A stretch of 64,000 bases of DNA from Staphylococcus simulans. GTDB taxonomy: Bacteria; Bacillota; Bacilli; Staphylococcales; Staphylococcaceae. The notes beneath the pieces were generated by a model, which saw only the letters and a program-made list of their open reading frames with translations, ran no database searches and was not told the origin of the DNA. A program made the position numbers and the translations under genes. Shown here piece after piece: positions 46,506-55,295 of this stretch. How positions within the stretch are numbered: position 1 is the stretch's first letter; each line of letters starts with the position of its first letter. The stretch lies in contig NZ_PPRU01000045.1 of NCBI RefSeq assembly GCF_002902285.1, positions 62,001-126,000 of the forward strand, read 5' to 3'.

Positions 46506-47480
46506 ATGAAATATAAATTCAGTGTCGTCTTTATGTGTACCTTATTTCTCTTTGTTGTAGTGGTCTTGTTTGCGTTGCTTAACGGTAAATTAGGCATAAG
46601 TTCAGCTCAGCTTTGGAATAAAATCGCAATAGGTCATGATAATCAAATCGATGCGATTATAGATTTACGTTTACCACGTATCATTGTCGCGATTTGTGCA
46701 GGTGCTGCGTTATCCGTAGCAGGTGCTTATTTACAAGCAGTGCTGAAAAACCCGCTTGCAGACGCCAGTATTATCGGTGTCAGTTCAGGTGCCTTGGTGG
46801 CTAAAGCACTTGTGATGACTTTGATGCCGACTTTATTCTTTTATATGCCAATTATCAGCTTTATAGGCGGATTATTGCCATTTACTTTATTGTTTTATTT
46901 ACAACATCGTTATCAGCTGAATCCGATGCGCATGCTGCTTGTCGGTGTGTCGATGTATGCGATGTTGAATGGTATGTTGGAATATTTAACCGCTAACCCA
47001 GCTGTGCGATTATCTGCTGGTTTATCTTTAAAAGTATGGAAAGACGCAGCACAAATTTCAGTGACTACATGCATAGGACTTATCTTAGCTATAACTGTTA
47101 TCTTTCAAGCGAATATGTTGGGTTTTGATGATCGACAAGCACACAACTTAGGCTTTCCTATTCAACGTTACCGTATGTGGATAGGGTTAATTGCGGTCTT
47201 TTTAGCGAGCAGTGCAGTAGCTGTAGCTGGTGCTATGGCCTTTGTTGGTTTGATTGTACCGCATATTGCACGTCGATTAGTCGGCAGTGACTATAAGAAA
47301 GTTGTGATTTGTTGTGTGTTATTCGGTGCGATAGCCGTGCTATTAGCGGATACACTTGGCAGGTTGATGTCCCGTCAATTTGAAGTGCCAGCGCATATTA
47401 TTACGGTCATTATCGGCGGACCTTATCTTATCTATTTAATTTGTAAAGGAGCGTACCGAAATGAATATCAACAACGTTGA
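46506..47480 (+). CDS. isdF: Heme ABC transporter permease IsdF
   Basis: The 324-residue FecCD-family permease has about nine helices and the motifs LRLPRIIVAICAGAALSVAGAYLQAVLKNPLADASIIGVSSGA and VAGAMAFVGLIVPHIARRLVG, the latter being the ATPase-contacting loop. ATG 46506 with GAGGTG at 5 bp is preferred; ATG 46494 overlaps the isdE stop. Its last 20 bp overlap the ATPase gene. Confidence 0.95.
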   Translation: MKYKFSVVFMCTLFLFVVVVLFALLNGKLGISSAQLWNKIAIGHDNQIDAIIDLRLPRIIVAICAGAALSVAGAYLQAVLKNPLADASIIGVSSGALVAKALVMTLMPTLFFYMPIISFIGGLLPFTLLFYLQHRYQLNPMRMLLVGVSMYAMLNGMLEYLTANPAVRLSAGLSLKVWKDAAQISVTTCIGLILAITVIFQANMLGFDDRQAHNLGFPIQRYRMWIGLIAVFLASSAVAVAGAMAFVGLIVPHIARRLVGSDYKKVVICCVLFGAIAVLLADTLGRLMSRQFEVPAHIITVIIGGPYLIYLICKGAYRNEYQQR

Positions 47481-48231
47481 GTTTAAATATGGTCAAAGAC
47501 AACTCTTTAATGACTTGAATCTGACAATTAAACGTCATGCGGTAACTTCTATTATCGGACCGAATGGATCAGGTAAGAGTACCTTACTTCAAATGCTTGC
47601 AGGTTATCTTCAACCTCAGGCTGGTTGTGTGTACATAGAAGGCAATGATTTGAATACATTAGGTAAGAAACAACTTGCGCAAATGTTATCAGCAGTCCAT
47701 CAAAACAATACAGCACCTGAAGATTTCACCGTTAAAACATTACTGCGCTATGGACGATATAGTCATCATCGTTGGTTGAAGAAGGATGTAAGAGGAGAAG
47801 CGGTCATTGAACGTGTACTTGAACAATTCAATTTAACTAAGTATGCAGATCGTCCGATTGGCGCTTTGTCAGGTGGCGAAAAACAACGTGTTTTTATCGC
47901 AATGGCCTTAGTCCAAGAACCACAATATTTATTATTAGATGAACCTACCACATTTTTAGATTTACATTATCAATATCAAGTCCTTAAGATGATTCGACAG
48001 TTAAACGACATGCATCGTTTAACTATCATCATGGTGCTTCATGACATAAATCAGGCTTTAACTTATAGTGATGAACTGATTTGTGTCGCAAATGGTGAAA
48101 TTGCAGCACAAGGCAAGCCGCAAGCTATCGTGACACCAGAATTATTAAAAACAATTTACCAAATCGACGCAAAGATTATTCATGATAAAGATTGCGGCAT
48201 ATTAATTGGTAAATGTCACGGCGGGTGTTAA
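47461..48231 (+). CDS. isdL: Heme ABC transporter ATP-binding protein (IsdL-like)
   Basis: The 256-residue FecE/FhuC-type ATPase has Walker A GPNGSGKST, signature LSGGEKQRV and Walker B YLLLDEPTTFLD, followed by the H-loop MVLHDINQAL. The S. aureus isd operon lacks a dedicated ATPase and borrows FhuC, whereas S. lugdunensis-type loci encode one here. AAAGGAG precedes the ATG, and the stop overlaps the srtB start. Confidence 0.92.
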   Translation: MNINNVEFKYGQRQLFNDLNLTIKRHAVTSIIGPNGSGKSTLLQMLAGYLQPQAGCVYIEGNDLNTLGKKQLAQMLSAVHQNNTAPEDFTVKTLLRYGRYSHHRWLKKDVRGEAVIERVLEQFNLTKYADRPIGALSGGEKQRVFIAMALVQEPQYLLLDEPTTFLDLHYQYQVLKMIRQLNDMHRLTIIMVLHDINQALTYSDELICVANGEIAAQGKPQAIVTPELLKTIYQIDAKIIHDKDCGILIGKCHGGC

Positions 48232-48944
48232 TGATGAATAAACTAATACGTGTCATTCAATTTGGATTAGTGCTGGTTATTATTGCGGCTATCTATCTTA
48301 TCTTCCAACATCGTTTAGATAATGAAGCGGAAGAAAAACAATACGAGGTCTTACAAACGGACTATAAAAAGAAAGGGGTCCGCCCACAATTTGAAGCATT
48401 AGCAGAGGTCAATTCTGACATTCATGGGTGGATTCGTTTAGAAGGTACGAGTTTGAATTATCCCGTTTTACAATCCCGAGATAATGAAGATTACTTAGAA
48501 CATAACTTTAAGAAACAAAAAACGAAAAAGGGCAGTATCTTTGTAGATTATCGTAATAACTTACAAGATTTATCTCAAAATACAGTGCTTTATGGTCATA
48601 GTGTTGGCGATAAAACTATGTTTGATGATTTACATCAATATTTGAATCAAACATTTTATGATGCACATCAAACGATAGAGTTTGATACAAAGTATCATCA
48701 GTATGCGTTAAAAGTATTCAGCGCATATTCGACGGATACCCATGATAACTATATACAGACAAATTTCAACAATGTACATGAATACGAACAGTTTTTAAAA
48801 GAAACGAAAAATAAATCGAAAATCAAAACAGATATTTCAGTTCATCCACAAGACAAGATAATGACGTTATCTACGTGTGAAGATGCTTTTTCGCGTTCTG
48901 ATAAACGTGTTGTTGTGGTTGGAAAATTAATTGAAAACAGATAA
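48231..48944 (+). CDS. srtB: Class B sortase SrtB
   Basis: The 237-residue membrane-anchored transpeptidase (N-terminal helix about 4-25) has catalytic His in VLYGHSV (about 122), Cys in LSTCEDAF (about 216) and Arg in DKRVVVVGKL (about 228). It attaches NPQT proteins such as the IsdC encoded upstream to peptidoglycan. Tandem ATGs occur at 48231 and 48234; the first overlaps the upstream stop (TAATG). Confidence 0.95.
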   Translation: MMNKLIRVIQFGLVLVIIAAIYLIFQHRLDNEAEEKQYEVLQTDYKKKGVRPQFEALAEVNSDIHGWIRLEGTSLNYPVLQSRDNEDYLEHNFKKQKTKKGSIFVDYRNNLQDLSQNTVLYGHSVGDKTMFDDLHQYLNQTFYDAHQTIEFDTKYHQYALKVFSAYSTDTHDNYIQTNFNNVHEYEQFLKETKNKSKIKTDISVHPQDKIMTLSTCEDAFSRSDKRVVVVGKLIENR

Positions 48945-49295
<351 letters not shown>

Positions 49296-49335
49296 AACGA
49301 AGTTTATTTCTCATTATGATTAAAAATAAGCAAAC

Positions 49336-49381
49336 AAAAAAGGTCTATTCATTCGGTATTTGAAATGAATAGACCTTTTTA
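49336..49381. terminator. Terminator of the isd operon (bidirectional)
   Basis: Arms AAAAAGGTCTATTCATT and AATGAATAGACCTTTTT pair perfectly, with A/T tails on both sides, between isdG and the convergent IDEAL gene. Confidence 0.93.
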
Positions 49382-49412
49382 GTATGAACAGGAACAGGAA
49401 TCCCACGACGAG

Positions 49413-49631
49413 TTAGCCAATTAAAACATCCTCCAATTGATTATATTCTTCAATGTAACGATTGAATGCTGCTTCATCTTTTTCGATTAAAGCTTGGTCA
49501 ATCAGTTCTGTAAGTTTTTCTTTACGTACATTACGTAGAGCTTGATCAATTACGAGTTCTACCCCCAGGTCGTTTACATTCGCTACGAACGCCTTCAGTG
49601 TTCCATTTTTTACATTGATATTGTGATTCAT
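49413..49631 (-). CDS. IDEAL domain protein
   Basis: The 72-residue product has an N-terminal beta segment and the C-terminal IDEAL-domain helix pair (LTELIDQALIEKDEAAFNRYIEEYNQLE), found in small Firmicute proteins and at the end of ComK-binding MecA-neighbour families. It is divergent from comK, the order found in S. aureus. The ATG at 49631 is preferred; a GTG three codons upstream is too close to the AAAGG. Function unknown. Confidence 0.85.
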   Translation of the reverse strand: MNHNINVKNGTLKAFVANVNDLGVELVIDQALRNVRKEKLTELIDQALIEKDEAAFNRYIEEYNQLEDVLIG

Positions 49632-49751
49632 TTTAATCACTGCCTTTCTTTTTTTAAGTTATTTACGAGTATACATTGCATTTAATCTAAAATCAATGAA
49701 TATTCTGACTTTTTAAAAATTAAAAGTGTAATATTAACTCAAAAGTTTCTA

Positions 49752-49802
49752 TTGACTTTTCTAGGTGCTAGTATACAATAATTATATGGTTAGATGTCTA
49801 AC
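49752..49802 (+). promoter_or_regulatory. comK promoter with a downstream palindrome
   Basis: TTGACT (49752-49757) and TACAAT (49774-49779) are 16 bp apart. GTTAGATGTCTAAC (49789-49802), a perfect 6-bp inverted repeat with 2-bp spacer, lies over the predicted start of transcription and could be an operator. Confidence 0.6.
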
Positions 49803-49841
49803 GAATTCTAATCCTAATTAATTAAATAGGAGGACGTGCTT

Positions 49842-50414
49842 ATGGACGAACATAGCATCTTCAAAAGCGATGATATGGCCATTATCCCAGTCATTGCTCA
49901 AGAGTATGGAGCACTCCATACAAAATTGCTTACCTACAATAAAGATCCGAGGATTGTAGAAAGCTCCCCGCAAAAAACTTTAGACAACTCTTGTCGCTTT
50001 TATGGTTCAACCTTTCAATCACTTCGAACTGATACCGCTCGGATTACCAACATCAACAGTAAACCACCCATTTTACTTTCACCAGTTATTTCAATCTTTC
50101 TATTCTCTACCCATTCTGAACGCTCTGAAGACAATATTTGGATAAACATTGAATTTGTACAAGATATCAAAGCGTTGAAGAACAATACCACTAAAATCAC
50201 TTTTTCTGACGGACAATCTTTAATCACAACCGCAACAGTCCGTACTATCTGGCATCAATATAAAAATGCAGCTTATTATGAACACATCATTAGAAAGCGT
50301 GTTAAGAAAATTAAATGGAATACAGAGCGTCCTATTGACTACTCTAAACCTGCTTTAGACGTGTATGAAACACTTTGTACTTATTTAGTGATTAATAACA
50401 CACCACGCAGCTAG
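49842..50414 (+). CDS. comK: Competence transcription factor ComK
   Basis: The 190-residue product is a full-length ComK, the DNA-binding activator of DNA-uptake genes, with the family segments DNSCRFYGSTFQSLRTDTARITNINSKPPIL, PVISIFLFSTHSERSEDNIWIN and the C-terminal R-P-I-D-Y region. ComK levels are normally held low by MecA-ClpCP, and mecA is at the left edge of this window. ATG 49842 follows GGAGGACG; a GTG two codons earlier is also in frame. Confidence 0.93.
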   Translation: MDEHSIFKSDDMAIIPVIAQEYGALHTKLLTYNKDPRIVESSPQKTLDNSCRFYGSTFQSLRTDTARITNINSKPPILLSPVISIFLFSTHSERSEDNIWINIEFVQDIKALKNNTTKITFSDGQSLITTATVRTIWHQYKNAAYYEHIIRKRVKKIKWNTERPIDYSKPALDVYETLCTYLVINNTPRS

Positions 50415-50507
50415 CGTAATTTTAAACATTTTATGATATTATCTCAAACTGCGGGATGTTTATAGGGAATGAGTGTAAATGTTCCGCAACTTTTTCGTTA
50501 TTTTCTC

Positions 50508-50535
50508 TTGAATTATTTTAAGGGATTGTTATAAT
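50508..50535 (+). promoter_or_regulatory. tRNA operon promoter
   Basis: TTGAAT (50508-50513) and TATAAT (50530-50535, TG-extended) are 16 bp apart and 30 bp before tRNA-Asn. Confidence 0.8.
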
Positions 50536-50564
50536 AGTATTTGTGCTTGAAGAAATTACATTAT

Positions 50565-50639
50565 TCCACAGTAGCTCAGTGGTAGAGCTATCGGCTGTTA
50601 ACCGATCGGTCGTAGGTTCGAGTCCTACCTGTGGAGCCA
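50565..50639 (+). tRNA. tRNA-Asn (GTT)
   Basis: A 75-nt cloverleaf is visible: acceptor TCCACAG/CTGTGGA, D-arm GCTCAGTGGTAGAGC, anticodon loop CTGTTAA with GTT, T-arm with GGTTCGAGTCC, and an encoded CCA end. Confidence 0.97.
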
Positions 50640-50642
50640 TAT

Positions 50643-50731
50643 GGAAACGTACTCAAGTTGGCCGAAGAGGCGCCCCTGCTAAGGGTGTAGGTCGCGAGAG
50701 CGGCGCGAGGGTTCGAATCCCTCCGTTTCCG
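50643..50731 (+). tRNA. tRNA-Ser (GCT)
   Basis: The 89-nt class II tRNA has acceptor GGAAACG/CGTTTCC, anticodon loop CTGCTAA with GCT, a long variable arm (GTCGCGAGAGCGGC), and T-loop GGTTCGAATCC. CCA is not encoded. It lies 3 bp after tRNA-Asn. Confidence 0.96.
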
Positions 50732-50741
50732 TTACTGTAAG

Positions 50742-50788
50742 AATCCCATTAAATCAATGTCTAAGACGTTGACTTAATGGGATTTTTC
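50742..50788 (+). terminator. Terminator of the tRNA pair
   Basis: Arms AATCCCATTAAATCAA and TTGACTTAATGGGATT (one mismatch) are followed by TTTCTTTTTT. Confidence 0.88.
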
Positions 50789-50813
50789 TTTTTTGTCAAA
50801 GTTGAATGAGAAA

Positions 50814-50840
50814 AGGTGAGAAACTGAGTTCTCACCTTAA
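50814..50840 (-). terminator. Terminator of lplA
   Basis: AAGGTGAGAA and TTCTCACCTT form a 10-bp stem with a short loop; TTTTC follows on the minus strand. It lies 20 bp after the lplA stop. Confidence 0.7.
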
Positions 50841-50859
50841 TCATGTAAAGCTTATTTAA

Positions 50860-51846
50860 TTATGACATTAATCGAATTAATTCTTCTCTTGGAATATCTC
50901 CGAAATAATGATACGTATCGAATTCAGATAAAGCCGCTTCAATACTCTCGAAATTATGCAAGCTGCCGACTAATGCATGTTCTAAATCTGACACATCGCC
51001 GACACCGAAGAAGTCACCGAAAATTTTCGCATGTTCAATACGTCCGCGCTTAACATCCAATTTAATTTGAACGAAACCTTTTTCGAATTTCTCTTCACGT
51101 TCAAAGTTATATTTAGGGTTTTTACCATAGTTCCAATTCCATGAACGATATTTTTCATTACTTAATGCTTCAATGTTCTTCCAATCATCTTCAGTTAATA
51201 CATATTCTTCAACTTCATGTTCACCAAAGATATGTTTTAGGATAATTTCTTTGAAAGTTTCAATGTCAATCGGCTCTTCTAAGAATTCAGAGATGTTTGC
51301 GACACGTTTACGTACTGATTTAATCCCTTTAGATTGAATCTTCGCAGGGTTTACACGTAAAGCGTTCGCAACTTCGTTTAAGTCACTATCTAACATTAAA
51401 GTACCATGGCTGAACATACGCTCTTTCACTTTAACCATCGCATTTCCTGAAATTTTAGCTGCACCGATTTGGATATCGTTACGTCCAGTCATTTCAGCAT
51501 CTACGCCCATTGCTTGTAAAGCTTGAACAATCGGTTCTGTGAACTTCTTAAAGTTATGGAAACTGTTGCCGTCGTCATCAGTGATAAAGCTGAAGTTTAA
51601 GTTTCCGAAATCGTGATAAACGGCACCGCCGCCTGAAATTCGACGCACAACATCGATATTGTGTTCATCTACATAGTGTTGATCAACTTCTTCAATCGTA
51701 TTTTGGTTTTTACCAATAATGATAGAAGGGCGGTTAATATAGAATAAAAAGTAATCGCTATCGTTAGGAAGGTGTTTTAACACATACTCTTCCATCGCTA
51801 AATTTAATGTGGGGTCTGTAATACCTTTGTTACTAACAAACTTCAT
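50860..51846 (-). CDS. lplA: Lipoate--protein ligase A
   Basis: The 328-residue LplA ligates free lipoate to apo-E2 or GcvH proteins via lipoyl-AMP. The N-terminal catalytic domain has IIGKNQNTIEEVD, RRISGGGAVYHDFGNLNFSF and the lysine in GAAKISGNAMVK; the C-terminal small domain (about 245-328) is present. Its position in this block matches S. aureus LplA1. Start ATG follows GGAGAGAGA. Confidence 0.94.
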   Translation of the reverse strand: MKFVSNKGITDPTLNLAMEEYVLKHLPNDSDYFLFYINRPSIIIGKNQNTIEEVDQHYVDEHNIDVVRRISGGGAVYHDFGNLNFSFITDDDGNSFHNFKKFTEPIVQALQAMGVDAEMTGRNDIQIGAAKISGNAMVKVKERMFSHGTLMLDSDLNEVANALRVNPAKIQSKGIKSVRKRVANISEFLEEPIDIETFKEIILKHIFGEHEVEEYVLTEDDWKNIEALSNEKYRSWNWNYGKNPKYNFEREEKFEKGFVQIKLDVKRGRIEHAKIFGDFFGVGDVSDLEHALVGSLHNFESIEAALSEFDTYHYFGDIPREELIRLMS

Positions 51847-52049
51847 ACATTCTCTCTCCTTCTGTACTTACTTTGCTTGATACTTTATTTATGCCCTAAT
51901 TTAGGATAAAATGCCAACTATACACTTTGCCAGAAAAAAGGCACCAGTCGGACTTCAATTACAATTATAACGTGTTTACAGGATATTTGTTTATTTGAAG
52001 AGAGAATTTTAGTACAATATAGAATAGTATAATTCAAGGAGGATCTGTA

Positions 52050-52235
52050 ATGACTATTGCAGAAGTAGGAGATATTGTAGAATTTTATGACGGTTTAAGA
52101 GGCCGTGTCGAAAAAATTAATGATAACTCTGTTATTGTTGACTTAACTATTATGAAAAATTTTGAATCATTAGATTTACCTGAAAAAACGGTAATTAATC
52201 ATAAACGCTATAAGATAGTTGATCAAGAAGGTTAA
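52050..52235 (+). CDS. DUF2187 family small protein (YkvS-like)
   Basis: The 61-residue protein resembles a compact SH3/KOW-like beta barrel (VGDIVEFYDGLRGRVEKINDNSVIVDLT). Small proteins of this type are conserved in bacilli and staphylococci with no known role. AAGGAGG precedes the ATG; the next gene begins 6 bp after the stop. Confidence 0.8.
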   Translation: MTIAEVGDIVEFYDGLRGRVEKINDNSVIVDLTIMKNFESLDLPEKTVINHKRYKIVDQEG

Positions 52236-52241
52236 AATATA

Positions 52242-52844
52242 ATGAAAACTAATACAAAAGCATTACTATGGTTTGTGATAAGCTTTGTAGTGTTCCACAT
52301 CATCTTATTTATCATGTGGGGAGAACGACAAGAATATTGGTATCTGTATACAGGCATTATGTTGTTTGCGGGTATCAGTTATGTCTTTTATCAACGTGAT
52401 TTAGAATCTAAACGATTGTTGACGTCTATCGGTATCGGTATTTTAACCGCAATCGCATTAATCATTGTACAGTTGATTATGTCTTTGATGTCACAAGATT
52501 TAACGTATACATCATTGATTAAAGATTTATCACGTTCTGGCGTTTACTTTAAATGGCAGATTTTAGTGACATTACTCTTTGTGATTCCTTGTCATGAACT
52601 TTATATGCGTACGGTACTGCAAAAACAATTGTTGAATCTTAAGTTACCGGCTTGGGCAGCGATTGTGATTACTGCACTCGCTTCAAGTTCACTCTTTTTC
52701 TACTTCGATCAAATCTGGTTATGCATTTTTATTTTCATCGTACAAGCTATTCTATCAATCAGCTATTATTATACGCGTCGAATTATTACAACTTCTGTTG
52801 CACAAATTGTGGCAGTGGTGTTATTACTGATTTTTCATCCTTAA
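52242..52844 (+). CDS. Multi-pass membrane protein, degenerate CPBP (Abi-like) family
   Basis: The 200-residue protein has about six membrane helices. The segment PCHELYMRTVLQKQL aligns with CPBP intramembrane protease motif 1 (EExxxR), but the first Glu is His and the later catalytic histidines are not evident, so it is probably catalytically inactive. Non-catalytic members in S. aureus (SpdA/B/C) affect surface-protein display. Which, if any, this corresponds to I cannot say. Likely co-transcribed with the DUF2187 gene. Confidence 0.65.
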   Translation: MKTNTKALLWFVISFVVFHIILFIMWGERQEYWYLYTGIMLFAGISYVFYQRDLESKRLLTSIGIGILTAIALIIVQLIMSLMSQDLTYTSLIKDLSRSGVYFKWQILVTLLFVIPCHELYMRTVLQKQLLNLKLPAWAAIVITALASSSLFFYFDQIWLCIFIFIVQAILSISYYYTRRIITTSVAQIVAVVLLLIFHP

Positions 52845-52855
52845 TTCAAAAGGAC

Positions 52856-52904
52856 AAAAAAAGAACCTGTCAGCTTATCTCAAGCTTGGACAGGTTCTTT
52901 TTGC
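52856..52904. terminator. Bidirectional terminator
   Basis: Arms AAAAAGAACCTGTC and GACAGGTTCTTTTT with inner AGCTT/AAGCT pairing lie between convergent genes. Confidence 0.92.
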
Positions 52905-52914
52905 TATATCTTAA

Positions 52915-53121
52915 TTAATACGTTGAACGCTCTAAAAGTTCGAAATAAGAAATCTTGGAAATATCTACTACATATTCTGATGGTTCTGTAACGTGTAATG
53001 CGCCTGCATTTGAATTCTCTTCAACGGCTTCTACTGAAATTTCATTGCCGTTGTCCATATAAAGGACAAGATATTTAGCAGGATTTTCATTTAAATACGT
53101 TAGAATCGTTGCTTTATTCAT
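52915..53121 (-). CDS. Small conserved protein, function unknown
   Basis: The 68-residue acidic protein is not recognised as a named family. It has alternating hydrophobic strands (YLVLYMDNGNEISVEAVEE) and a C-terminal YVVDISKISYFELLE. No membrane segment. Start ATG at 53121; AATGGAGTT lies upstream. It follows the TM2-domain gene by 20 bp and is likely co-transcribed with it. Confidence 0.7.
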   Translation of the reverse strand: MNKATILTYLNENPAKYLVLYMDNGNEISVEAVEENSNAGALHVTEPSEYVVDISKISYFELLERSTY

Positions 53122-53141
53122 ATAGTTTCAACTCCATTTAA

Positions 53142-53348
53142 CTAAAATGTGATATTACCATGTTTGTCTGCTGGTCTGAATAGCATTGTATTGATTGCGC
53201 TGATAATCGCGATCACATGTGGAATGCCTGTCCAGAAGAACGCTAAGTGTAAAAGGCCTGAGCCGTTTTTACCTGCGTAGAATCTGTGCACTCCGAAGTT
53301 GCCGAGGAACAGTGCAAGTACAATATAAACAATTTTATTTACTTTCAT
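53142..53348 (-). CDS. TM2 domain membrane protein
   Basis: The 68-residue protein has the TM2 pattern: helix one (VYIVLALFLGNFGVHRFYAGK), the conserved G-x-H-RFY turn, and helix two (LAFFWTGIPHVIAIISAI). Function unknown. ATG 53348 follows AAAGGAGCAA. Confidence 0.85.
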   Translation of the reverse strand: MKVNKIVYIVLALFLGNFGVHRFYAGKNGSGLLHLAFFWTGIPHVIAIISAINTMLFRPADKHGNITF

Positions 53349-53510
53349 GCTGATTGCTCCTTTCTCCATTTAAGTGATACCTTTATTATGAATGATGAAA
53401 TACAAACTTTCCAATAATACAAATGTTAAAATAATAAGTGAACAAACAATATAAATGATTGTTAAACTAAATAGTGAATGATAATAACTAAACACATAAA
53501 GGAGAAAACA

Positions 53511-54074
53511 ATGATTAGACCTGCTAAAACAACTGATAAACGTGCTATTGCAGAATTAACATATATTATCTGGCAAGATATGGAGTTGCCGATTGTAAAA
53601 CGATTTGATAAATCTCATGTCATTCAATGGCTGGAACAAAGTATTACAAAAATACCTTATCGTTGTTATTACGACAATGTACAAGTTTACGATGTTGAAG
53701 GGGAAGTCGCTGGCGTTATTATTACGTATCTTGGTAAAGATGAAATGGATTTAGAAGAAAATTGGTTGAAGTTAGATTTACCAAAAGAAGCGAAAGCAAT
53801 AGGAACACCTTTACCTTTAAGAGAAGCAAAATCAGATGAGCTATATATCGAAACTGTGGCTGTTTTCCCAAAATATAGAGGAAGAGGAATTGCGACACAG
53901 TTAATGGAATCTGTCATCCATCACTCTAAAACATATAAGCTGAGCTTGAGCTGTGATTTAGTAAACACAGGTGCGTTCAGACTTTACGAACGTTTAGGGT
54001 TTCATAGTGAAGGTGTGATTGATTTATATGGCCATGATTATTATCACATGGTCATTGAACCTCAAGAAAGATAA
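53511..54074 (+). CDS. GNAT family N-acetyltransferase
   Basis: The 187-residue acetyltransferase has the acetyl-CoA loop in VFPKYRGRGIATQLM (about 120-135) and the C-terminal LVNTGAFRLYERLGFHSEG motif, typical of RimI-like enzymes. Substrate unknown. ATG 53511 follows AAAGGAGAAA. Confidence 0.88.
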   Translation: MIRPAKTTDKRAIAELTYIIWQDMELPIVKRFDKSHVIQWLEQSITKIPYRCYYDNVQVYDVEGEVAGVIITYLGKDEMDLEENWLKLDLPKEAKAIGTPLPLREAKSDELYIETVAVFPKYRGRGIATQLMESVIHHSKTYKLSLSCDLVNTGAFRLYERLGFHSEGVIDLYGHDYYHMVIEPQER

Positions 54075-54076
54075 AA

Positions 54077-54111
54077 AAAGAGACTGGAACGAAAAGTTCC
54101 AATCTCTTTAT
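54077..54111. terminator. Bidirectional terminator between the GNAT gene and menA
   Basis: Arms AAAGAGACTGGAAC and GTTCCAATCTCTTT (one mismatch) carry A/T flanks on both strands. Confidence 0.9.
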
Positions 54112-54116
54112 CATCA

Positions 54117-55055
54117 TCAAATACCGCCTAATAACGCACTGATATAAATCCCTAATGCATACAGTAAACCAAATACTGTGTTTGTTTTACCTGTTGCTGC
54201 CATAGCTGGCATCATTTCAGCAGGTGTATCGTTCTTTTTGAAACGACGAATGGCTTTGATAGGGAACGGGAATGATAACAGTACGAGTAAGTAAAAGATT
54301 GAACCGCCAGGTACAAAGAAAACAGTATAAATGACCCATGCATAAGCGATGATGTACATGAGGGCCATGAAGCGGATAGAATTGGCTTTACCTAATAAAA
54401 TCGGTAATGTTTTGCGTCCGCTTGCTTTGTCTTTGACACGGTCTCGGATGTTATTGGCCATATTAATTAAGCCAATTGTGATAATAATCGGTACACTGAT
54501 CCATACAGCATAACCTTGTAAGTTATCTGTTTGAATAAAGAACGCGATTAAAATAATAATCAGTCCCATAAAGACGCCGGAGAACAACTCTCCAAAAGGT
54601 GTCCAAGAAATTGGGAAGGGACCGCCTGTATACAGATAACCGACTGCCATACACAAGATTCCGATTGGGATTAACCAATAAGAAGATTGTGAAGCGATAA
54701 ATAAACCGATTAGCGCAGCAATCACATAAAAGGCGATGGCTAAGTTCATCACGAGTTTCGGGCTCATGCCGTTACGTACAATCGCGCCGCCGATGCCCAC
54801 TGATGTATGATCATCAAGACCTTTCTTGAAATCATAATACTCGTTGAACATATTTGTGGCTGCTTGAATTAAAAGACAAGCAAGTAACATCGCTAAAAAT
54901 AAACTGAACTTAAGATGGTCTTCACTACCTAATAAGAATAACTTTGCTGTCGCTGTACCGACTAATACAGGTACAACAGCTGCAGTCAAAGTGTGAGGAC
55001 GCATCAACAGCCAATATTTTCGAACAGTTGAAAATTCCTGATATTGTTTTGACAT
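54117..55055 (-). CDS. menA: 1,4-dihydroxy-2-naphthoate polyprenyltransferase MenA
   Basis: The 312-residue integral membrane protein of the UbiA family has eight or nine helices. The first Asp-rich motif is NMFNEYYDFKKGLDD and the second NNIRDRVKDKASGRKT. It attaches the polyprenyl chain to DHNA in menaquinone synthesis. It is divergent from the menFDHB cluster with a 240-bp intergenic region, as in S. aureus. The start ATG has AAGGAGAAA upstream. Confidence 0.95.
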   Translation of the reverse strand: MSKQYQEFSTVRKYWLLMRPHTLTAAVVPVLVGTATAKLFLLGSEDHLKFSLFLAMLLACLLIQAATNMFNEYYDFKKGLDDHTSVGIGGAIVRNGMSPKLVMNLAIAFYVIAALIGLFIASQSSYWLIPIGILCMAVGYLYTGGPFPISWTPFGELFSGVFMGLIIILIAFFIQTDNLQGYAVWISVPIIITIGLINMANNIRDRVKDKASGRKTLPILLGKANSIRFMALMYIIAYAWVIYTVFFVPGGSIFYLLVLLSFPFPIKAIRRFKKNDTPAEMMPAMAATGKTNTVFGLLYALGIYISALLGGI

Positions 55056-55295
55056 GGTTTCTCCTTCTTAACACTTAAAAATACCAAATTTCAGATTGCG
55101 GATTTTAAGACACAAAGATTCTATTATAAATTATCTGCATTCTGATTAATAAATTTATTTTAAGCAATAGAAAGAGAAAGGTCAAATCATGTAAAAATAG
55201 TAAATAATAAATGTGCAAATCAAAGTACAGATAAAGATAAAAAATGATACAATGAGATAATGTGATTAAGTAGAATGATGAAAGAAGTGAGATAG

